Shown one piece after another: positions 55,819 through 64,000 of a stretch of DNA of 64,000 nucleotides (positions within the stretch are counted from its first letter, which is position 1; every line of letters begins with the position of its first letter). A program made the translations under genes and the position numbers. The stretch spans positions 186,001-250,000 of the forward strand of contig CAJQUW010011626.1 in NCBI GenBank assembly GCA_907163375.1. The letters are read 5' to 3'. The notes under the pieces were generated by a model. That model saw only the letters and a list, made by a program, of their open reading frames with translations, ran no database searches and was not told where the DNA came from. The DNA is from Prostheceraeus crozeri. Taxonomy: Eukaryota > Platyhelminthes > Polycladida > Euryleptidae.

Positions 55819-58067
55819 GACAGAACGACCCAAGTCCTCAGTTAAAGAATCCACGATATCGAATCCGATGGCTTCATCCCCCAAGACAACATAGCATTAA
55901 TCCTGAAGCCAAACTACTGAAGCAAGATATCAGTAATTCAAAGCCAGCATCATACTTTGAAATTTGCCAACATAGATTGCGGCTATAGGTCGTTCATGAC
56001 CAGTTTGATTACATTCTCAGTGTATGAGCAATGCTTCTTACGCGGGTCGGACACACATTCGATCGAACTTAGAGGAGAACTGAGAATAAGATGGATGTTT
56101 AAACTATAAAATGATTTGAAAAAGACTGTATTATTAATGAAGGTCTCTAGAAATCCAAATTACAATAGGCCTACCTTTATATGCCAAACACATGATATTT
56201 CACATGGAAGTGATTCTCCGTGCATGCGAGTACGTCATTTACTAAGCAATACATCAATATCCATCACATCTTTAAGTGAGTTGTTCCTTAATTCACGTCG
56301 TTTGTTTCTTTTCGTTATTGCTAATCTGTTTCGTTGTGTGAAAGAACATGATGATTTCTTTTAGCTCATTCAAGATCTTGTCGGCATTCCTCTGTCCCTG
56401 AGACCTATATGTTGCTTTGGCTGTCAGGCGACGTATAGGTTGCAGGTACTCTGGAAGGCCTTGAACAGCGATGGAGTGCTCGGACGAGGTGAGATGCGCT
56501 TTTCGAAATTGACAAACATGGCATGCGTCATGTCTGCTGGCTGTAGACACAGATGTCACCGCACTGACGGTGTATTTTGCTTTATCAGGTGTGAAAACAA
56601 ACTGTAATAAGTTTCAGGTCATAAGAAATAGGAACGTGGCGGTACATGGCAAAGAAGCTGAGGAGCAACCTCCGAAAATGGCCATTGTTAAATTCATGAA
56701 CGATGGTCCAGCAACCTACCGACATGGTTCTCCCACCAGTTGCAGTTCATCGTCCGTTCGCTACCTGATGATTGGGAAATTGTAATCGGATCGTGACCGG
56801 GAGAAAGAGAGCTGTCATCATATCATTCAACTATATAAGAGGAATGAAGACTGAAATCAATTCGTGTGAGTACAAATAGTAGCAGTAGCACATCGTGTGA
56901 TCGATTTTATTTCATCATGACAAAACAGTTATCGCTTATTTGACTTTTATTCAACCTTTGTATGTTTGCAACGAATCTGTTCACATTTCATTTCGGTTCC
57001 GACATTCACTTCACTTTCGGGTCTGGCATTCTCCAGTGATGATTTTAACATCACTTATATGCTAAGTCAAACCCCTTCCTCTGGCTGCTGGACCTGATTT
57101 CTGTTAAGATCACACATCCTACATACTACAGGCATGCCTACTTGTAAAAACTGGTTACCTTCAAGTATTATATATATATATGTGCAATCAGAATAAGTTT
57201 TAGTTGGCATACCGCAATTATCAAATAATTCAAGCATATTAATCAGGTTGCATTCGAATAATAAATGATATCCTTTGAGTGCATCTAAATTCAGACAAGA
57301 AGAGAGACAAGCAGAGATAGATTATTATGCTTTATGATTCTGTATTTAGATAAATGTCCACCATAACTCTCTTCATGTCTTCGTCACCTTCGGATATTCC
57401 CCGAAATCTACAAGCTCGTCAGAGTATCTAATAAACAATCCACACAATGAGATCAGATGGCTACATATCCCTTAATATTGGCCATGTTTTCAGGCTTCTA
57501 AATTCCTTTGTAGGCTTCCCAGTTATGGGAGATTTATTCATGAAATTTACATTCTTACGTAGACTACTGACTATTGTCAGTAAAACCATAACTTGGCAGT
57601 CGCGCCAGATATGGAAACAAACTAAACACAGTTACATGCAAGACATAACAGGCTTGTATTACTTGGCAGTCGCGCCTAAATACATTGAGCACAATGAATT
57701 GTTTAGATTTCAGACATTGAAAACTATAGAACTATATTACTGAAGAAAGTGGCAAGTGGTGCTTTGTTTTTGTCTGATAGACGAATTATGCACGCACTTA
57801 GGTAGAATTATTCGAACTATGGGATAACTATGAACTATGGGACTGTTGGGCAAACTATGGGAAAAGGGCGGATACGTGGACTTGAAAAACGTTGGCAGGT
57901 TCGAACCAACGACGTAGGAGTTAGAGGACATGCTTGCATACCTTCCAGCCAAGACAGAGCAGAACAAAATAAGATTTTCCTCAATAAATCCACCTCGCTC
58001 ATCCTGATGATAAAAAGCAGGAACAGCGTATAGTAAACGTATCAAAATTGAAGAGACCTGGCAGTCG
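55819..58067. other. No gene recognised
   Basis: The frames at 56293-56559 (minus) and 57447-57743 (plus) carry no motif I can place. A short (TA)n run lies near 57172-57183. A TATATAAG at about 56832-56839 is followed by no convincing exon. A tRNA-like B box (GGTTCGAACC, 57898-57907) with a possible A box 45 bp away on the minus strand may be another SINE-head remnant. Confidence 0.45.
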
Positions 58068-58228
58068 ATGAAACCGTGGCACAGTGGTTATGTGCTCAGC
58101 CTAGCGAGCCTCGAAGGTGTCATTGGAAGTAGGCAGGAAGGGCATCTTGGCTGACATCACCACTCTCCAGAAAAGTCAGACCATATCATCACCGTCTAAG
58201 CCCCATAAAGGGAGAATAGTGACGTTAA
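58068..58228 (+). mobile_element. tRNA-derived SINE, copy 2
   Basis: CCGTGGCACAGTGGTTATGTGC gives the same A box as copy 1 at 31084. The body follows with GAAGGTGTCATTGGAAGTAG then GCAGGAAGGGCATC, and ends CCGTCTAAGCCCC...AGTGACGTTAA. Compared with copy 1, part of the head around the B box is missing, which would impair transcription. Confidence 0.75.
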
Positions 58229-58840
58229 GTCTTCATTCTGGCATACAATAATTATCAAAAGTAAACTGCTTCTTCCCAAATGCACAGATATTTTTCAGCC
58301 TTTCGCAGTTTCAATTTTATCGTTGCATTATACACGCTTCAGACCACGGTATTATTTTGGTTCTATGGGAAGCGGTGTATTTATAATGCTGATGCCTTCT
58401 TTCTTCCATTACAAAGACTATGTACATAAGAAATACGTGCTTGCAGCCATACACACAAACACTATTGGTTCTATCATGACAATGACGTTCAGATTCAGAT
58501 GGATTGGGGTCCGGACCGGTGCCCTTGGGTACGTACCATACAATTGTCCGCAGCGCTCGCAGATCAGCTATCGTCAAATTATTTAACTAACGTTATCATC
58601 AGAATTTGCTTTATAGACCTACACTATTGAGCTGAATGCTGTGGTTTCATTGTATCAGTCCGGAACTAGACTATGATGAAGAAATAATGAAAGATTCACC
58701 TGAAGTCACGTAGCTACAAATGTTATGGTTATGAAGTCTTTTGATAAATTTTTCCTGGTCCAACTAGAGAGACTTTGTAGCAAAAAAAATAATGCAGGGC
58801 CCTAGGCGTCCAACGCCTTCTAACAGTCGGTGAAACTTGG

Positions 58841-58976
58841 ACGTCAGCACTCTCAGCCCGTCATACTGGGGGCTTGGACGGTGCTGACTTTGGCTAACTC
58901 CTCTGGATCGTTGTGGTGCTTTCAGTCCGGATACCCTTCCTGCCGACTTCCAATGTCGCTTTCGGGGCTCGATCAG
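58841..58976 (-). mobile_element. tRNA-derived SINE, copy 3
   Basis: On the minus strand the sequence reads GATCGAGCCCCGAAAGCGAC, then ATTGGAAGTCGGCAGGAAGG, and later CAGCACCGTCCAAGCCCCC...GTGCTGACGT, the same body as copies 1 and 2. It starts at the B box, so the tRNA head is truncated. It is the third member of the family within the window. Confidence 0.75.
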
Positions 58977-59265
58977 TGCTGTCAGACCTGCGCAATTTTT
59001 ACGGTGCCTGCGCAATTGCGCAATAAAAGCGATTTCACGCCCCTTCCTGCGCATTTTTTTGCATCCCTCTCTGCGCAATAAGCTTATTGAATCTGTCGTC
59101 TGTTCAATCACTTGCAAATAACCGGAATAGATTGTCCAATTCATCTCGAGTCAAAGTCCTTTTCGCGAAATACCATCGATTGTCTAAGGATATGAAGCCG
59201 CATTAAATTTCTGTCTCCCAATGATCGATTTCCCTGTTGAAAGGATCTCATGTCGCAATGTATGA

Positions 59266-59640
59266 AGCAATGTATGTAAGGAAAAAGATGCAGTTGAAGA
59301 AATAATGAAAAAGTATAAAACCGAAGAGATTGCGAGCTGAAATTTCGTTGGAGGAAAACACTAGTCGTGATCTTCAGAAGCTTTTTGTTAAAGGAAGAGG
59401 AGCTCCTTGTACCGAGAAAACTGCCCAGGATGCAAGAAGACAACGAACTGAAGAAAACAAGGCTTAAGACATTCTATCGGAATCTTCCGTGGCAATGTGC
59501 TCGGTAGATGCGGAACTTCACAAAGTTCGCGGTCAATACAAAAAAGAGAATTGCGGACAATTTGGTGAGCGAATACTAAGTTCATACTAAGTTCAAGCAT
59601 CGAAGACTAAAGTGACTCCGAAAAGGCCAAGAACTGAATG
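59266..59640 (+). pseudogene. Decayed coding stretch of unknown family
   Basis: Read in one frame with occasional interruptions, this part gives protein-like, polar sequence: KDAVEEIMKKYKTEEIAS, then (other frame) EENTSRDLQKLFVKGRGAPC and TEKTAQDARRQRTEENKA, stop, then VAMCSVDAELHKVRGQYKKE. The amino-acid mix is unlike the AT-rich noise around it. I do not recognise the family. One frameshift (about 59335) and one stop (about 59467) break it. It could be a transposon-gene remnant. Confidence 0.3.
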
Positions 59641-62600
59641 AATTGTCATAGTTTAAAGTGTAATCATTAACATCAGAATAAAATGATGTGATCCGAAATA
59701 CTAAATAGTAAAAATTCTACAGACTGGGCATTCATTATTCCATTTCTAGTGACTGAGTCAATCTGACAGTCAGCTGACGACAAATCAAGATAAGACATTT
59801 CTTGTCAAACCAATATTTTGTTATTTAGCATAATTAATCCCTACATTATCCGGTTTAGACAGCGGAATGATTTTGATTAATTTCTTCATGTAGAGTTATT
59901 TTATAGCGGTTACGACATCAGCTGAGATGAAATATTCAATTTAAGTGCCTCTTCTTTCAGAACACTGATAGAAATATATCGGTGTGTCTCAGCAAACAGT
60001 TGCTTTGGGCTTATGCACTTTTTGATACTGCGTACTCTACTTTTCCGACCGCAATTTGTCCGACCAGTATTCGAGCATAGGTCAGCTGGAAAGAGGTAGG
60101 AGCTGTTGTTTAATATTAATTAATCTGCTTTTTCCGATGAGCAATTGTGAGCAACTTTATAATTTTTGCCTGGTAAAGTGGATTAAATTAAAACAATTTG
60201 TGCAACACGGGTACTACTGTGAAATGAGTACTTACTTAGTTTTCTAGCTAGCTTGTGTTCGAAACTCGAACACAAGTTACAGGAGTTGTATTCGGGAAGA
60301 AAGGGAGTTGACGTCCTTAAGAACTTATTCTGTGTGACTTTTTTACCGGTAGGCCAATGTATAACATGTTGACAGGGTGATAAATTGAGCTCTAGGGAAG
60401 CTCACCAGAAAGTGTTGTGTCCTTTTCTAATCCATTTTGTTGACTACGTCCGGAGCCGTATTCAAATAGCAATACAAATACGGCTTATGTTATAACAGGA
60501 TTGATTATTGCATTTCGCTGAAATTAAAAGAGAATGTTTGGATTATTCAGACAACTTTTTGAGAGCCATTTTATACAAAGTCAGCCAAACTAGATGATGG
60601 TTTTTTAGTAGACACGCCTTTCTATGAGATTTATCTAGTTTTATATAATCCAATCGCACATGTTGCACTTTGTTTATTGTCAAAGTCCCTTCATTATGAA
60701 CCATTCTTAATTATTCGTCAAGTGATTGTGTTTATAATTTGCAGGACCACTAAATGAAAGTTTTCATATATTTATTGACTAATTAGGAAACATTGATTGT
60801 GTAAATTTATCAGTGCAGTCTGACCCTGTTTTGTATTCTGTATTGTATATTTTTCATGTTTAACTTCAAAATTTGCGATATCAGCCTTTCCCATATTTAC
60901 AACAGACATATCGTTTTCAATGAAGGTATTCAGTGTGCAATTTTGTTTTATTTTTTCAGAATACATTTTTGCACTAAATAATGAATAAAAAGCGTCGTCA
61001 GGATGAAGAGTAAAAAACTCTAACTTTCAAAATATTTGATTGAAATAGATATATTAAATGCACTGAAAAATAAATGAAGGCGATGAAAGTGGCAATACAA
61101 GCATGATCTGACATATAGAGCGTCTTTAAATTTTTGATGTAAATTCTGAAGAAAAGAAAGGGATAATATCAACGATGTAGTAGGGAAAAAATGTTTACTT
61201 TTTGTGCTGCGCAAAAAATGAAATTTGGGTCTGGCAACGCTGGGCTCGATTTCTATTGTAACAACGACAAACCGTTAATAGACTAAAAATTAACATGGCT
61301 GTATTCATTTTGAGAAAAATGTTTTACGTCAGACATCACAGATGTGGTGTCGAATAATTGATATAATAGAATTCATGCATCCCATCACAAAGCTATTAGA
61401 CTTATGACCAAAAATTATTCCGACTTTTCCAAATGCAATTTTTCGCTGGAACCTCCGGAAATATATTGGGACATTTAAGTCCCACATATTTTAATTCAAA
61501 TTTACTAAAGCATCAACAATTTTTTAAAAATAACTTTCATGAATACATTATACTGGTACAAAATCTTAAACAGGACGCAAAACAGATATTTGATATGACC
61601 ACTATTAATCGTGATAATTTAATTTTCCAGTGATTTCAAAAATTTTGCTATTTTTGCCGATATCGTAAGCGGTCATGCTTAAATTGATGACGTCACTAGA
61701 GTAAAACAGCGATAGAAACAATCACTTTGAAAATCACGTTTTGATGATATGTCATCAAATTGATCTTAAAATTAAAATATATAATCATTTTGTTAATCAA
61801 AAAAGTGGGACTTTTAAGTCCCATTAGTACGGAATGGGTTAACCGCTGCCACGGAGATTTGCTTGTAGCAGTCGGTGTACAGTGGTAAACTGCAGACGGT
61901 GTGGTGGCATTGTAGAAATCGGCTGCAATTTACTAAACTAGGGCAGCAATAGTGCTACATTTTCCTGAAAATAGGGATGAAGAAACAAGGATTAGCTTAC
62001 TGTTTTCTCTCATTGCCTTCTGACGAGGCGGTTGTTCTGCAAATAGTTGCACAGCATGTCTTGAACAGCTTCTATTCTCTTACCATGCATTCGTTTGCTG
62101 ACTTCCCGACCAATTCAGCTATTTCATCGACATTCTTTAAAGTATTCATCTTTACAATGGCAATTCAACCGCCACATGTATGATTGCTTTGAATGCTGTG
62201 CTCTCCTTTCTGTTGATGTGAACAAGCCATCTCAATGTTCTGACGTGACCTTCACGGTGTTGGTTTAGTAGATTCGAGTGTTCCTTTTTTCGACGGTTCT
62301 TTTGCGTATTCATTTTGCGAAAAAACGCGTTACACACGTGTTTAGGAAGAAAGATTCCAAAAGTCTCCCACTTAACTGAATGGATTCATTCGCGTGTATT
62401 AGAAACATTTACTGTAACTTTCCAAGTACAGATTTATACCGACCGTATTTGGCGCTCAAACATTTGAAATTTCTTCGATTACGTGTGGTCACTCTCTATG
62501 GACAACGGCATTGTATTAAGATGCAATCCTCCTAAGATTTCTCGCATGCATCACTTCACTTTCATGTGTAATTGTTGAATTCTAATGCAACAGAAATGGG

Positions 62601-64000
62601 ATAAGAGCTGCTTTGAATTCATCGTCAAAGTCTGTTCGCTGAAGTTCAATTTAATATTAATTTGCTGTAGAAAAATAATTCGAGCACAAAGAGTTTCGAA
62701 CTCTGTCATAGTAAGGTGTGCGATGTGTTGTGTTTTGCGACGGATATCAGTGAGCAAATATTCTGCTATCGTTATGCAGACTTTCGTTTCGCAATTATCG
62801 TCGATGGATAAATGTTAAAAGATATAATATCACCTAGACAACCAAACAGCCGTTGCGAAACATAACTGAACCTTTGAAGACAGAATTGTTTGTTAGCAGA
62901 AACTAACGTTGTCGGTGATTAGTGTGTGCCAAGGCATACTAAAAATAAGTACATGAAACTGTTGCAACATTAGTTCTACCATGGATCACTAATACCCTAG
63001 AAAACTTGTAGAAACTGATATAAAGGAACAATAAATACAATCTCTACAGAGACGTGAGTTAAATAGCGCGTTTGTGTTTTGAATGTCTTGTTTTTCATCA
63101 TGCGTCAGCAGAAAATGAGAACACGTATGCCTTAGCAATATGTTCATACAGAGGAACGCGAAGTTTCACTATTCTAGCTGAAATGCGTGTGAATTCAACT
63201 GCGCATTAACCCAATTTTTAGACAGGCAATGGCGAAGTGAATTGTGTGATAAAATCAGAGAAAAATAGGTTAGATGAAGATATGATGGCGTAGTCAGGTG
63301 CTTCATAAGCAATGAATACTATTGAAAGGGTTGTAATCCAATAAATTAGTAAATCAAACCTGTGCTGGATGCATTAAATCATTATTTGTCTCTCAAAAAG
63401 ACGATTTTCAGAGCTGGCCACACATACGCACAAATTTTGAGTATTTGGTAGATATAGGGCCTACACGAGTTTTGAGAATTTAATAGAAATATACAAGATT
63501 TTTTGTCAGAGAAATAATTTACCTTGTTTGTGAAAATGTTGACGACTGATCTCTGCATTCAAGTCTTTACATGTTTGATAATTATAACATTTGTGGTTGC
63601 TTGTAACATTTGTGACTATCTTACCCTAACGTGGTTCGGCGTGTCCTTTTTTGGTCTATCTGTTCTAAGCTCATGTCGGTATAACGGAAAGATGAATTAG
63701 TATGAAGAATACATACATGAACGATGTAATTATTGATGTGATTATTATATTGACTACATTGGCATTGTTACATATCATACTATACAGGCACGTCGCCAGA
63801 ACTTTTTTCATGATGTAATTGCTATTACGCAGTAACGCATCATTTTATCACTAGATTTACCATCACATTGAAAAATAATTATATATTTTCAAACTTGATA
63901 TGATGATTATGTAATATGATTATACATGTAGTTACTTATAATGACATAATAAAGAACCTTCGAATTAAGGCTGCTCAAATTGTCGATTATTTCAAGGGTC
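59641..64000. other. No gene seen
   Basis: AT-rich DNA. A perfect 11-bp-arm hairpin, CTTGTGTTCGA-AAC-TCGAACACAAG, lies at 60252-60276. Two near-identical inverted words, TGGGACATTTAAGTCCCA (61468-61485) and TGGGACTTTTAAGTCCCA (61807-61824), lie about 320 bp apart and may be the ends of a small MITE. No supportable gene. Confidence 0.5.

Noticed and set aside
56293-56559. An 88-codon minus-strand frame with fairly balanced residues
   Set aside because: It looks somewhat protein-like (QGLPEYLQPIRRLTAKATYR), but I cannot connect it to any family and no neighbouring exon or repeat supports it.

Overview
This window looks like non-coding, repeat-dense DNA from an invertebrate animal, most likely a marine one. 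It is AT-rich, has no long host reading frame, and carries a metazoan mix of transposons: a Jockey/CR1-type LINE, Penelope-like elements with GIY-YIG nuclease, hAT-type elements, a DUF4817-type mariner, a Tc1 element, a small Ty3/Gypsy element and a tRNA-derived SINE. The octamer TAGGCCTA is scattered through it far more often than base composition predicts. I cannot name the species; an echinoderm or another deuterostome or lophotrochozoan would fit, and this is inference only.

Layout. 1-10 kb: mostly unannotated, with two elements built from CCCGGGAT clusters (1.27-2.07 and 8.56-9.35 kb), a Penelope nuclease fragment (3.8-4.2 kb), and a compact hairpin retroelement with a 13-bp target duplication and a hammerhead-like centre (5.4-5.7 kb). 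10-19 kb: a textbook hAT MITE with a perfect 8-bp duplication (10.79-11.44 kb), an inverted repeat pair enclosing a THAP-like fragment (12.1-14.6 kb), three MITEs (16.1-17.4 kb) and a field of TTCTGAAAT repeats (17.4-18.8 kb). 19.3-22.7 kb: a striking strand-biased, CTG-saturated, GC-richer island with no coding potential. 22.7-35 kb: a 596-bp foldback, MITEs, two Penelope remnants, a SINE, an AATTAATTG repeat field and a possible TATA promoter with first exon (28.0 kb).

35-39 kb: a recently active LINE with an almost complete endonuclease and reverse transcriptase, cut by two frameshifts; a shorter copy lies at 54 kb. 39.1-39.6 kb: a small hAT-like element holding a 22-bp minisatellite. 40.9-43.3 kb: the 3' end of a second LINE, split by a whole mariner with intact inverted repeats and TA duplication. 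44.3-48.1 kb: a nested composite, in which a hAT-like element with 6-bp duplications contains two ~500-bp palindromic arms around a RING-H2 reading frame and was later hit by a Tc1 element. 48.6-51.2 kb: a Ty3/Gypsy element bounded by 170-bp LTRs, broken inside. 51.8-64 kb: a hAT MITE, the LINE copy, a tRNA-like sequence, two more SINE copies, a decayed coding stretch and long unremarkable DNA.

No host gene can be assigned with confidence. The strongest candidates for something new are the RING-bearing foldback, the CTG island and the hammerhead-like hairpin.
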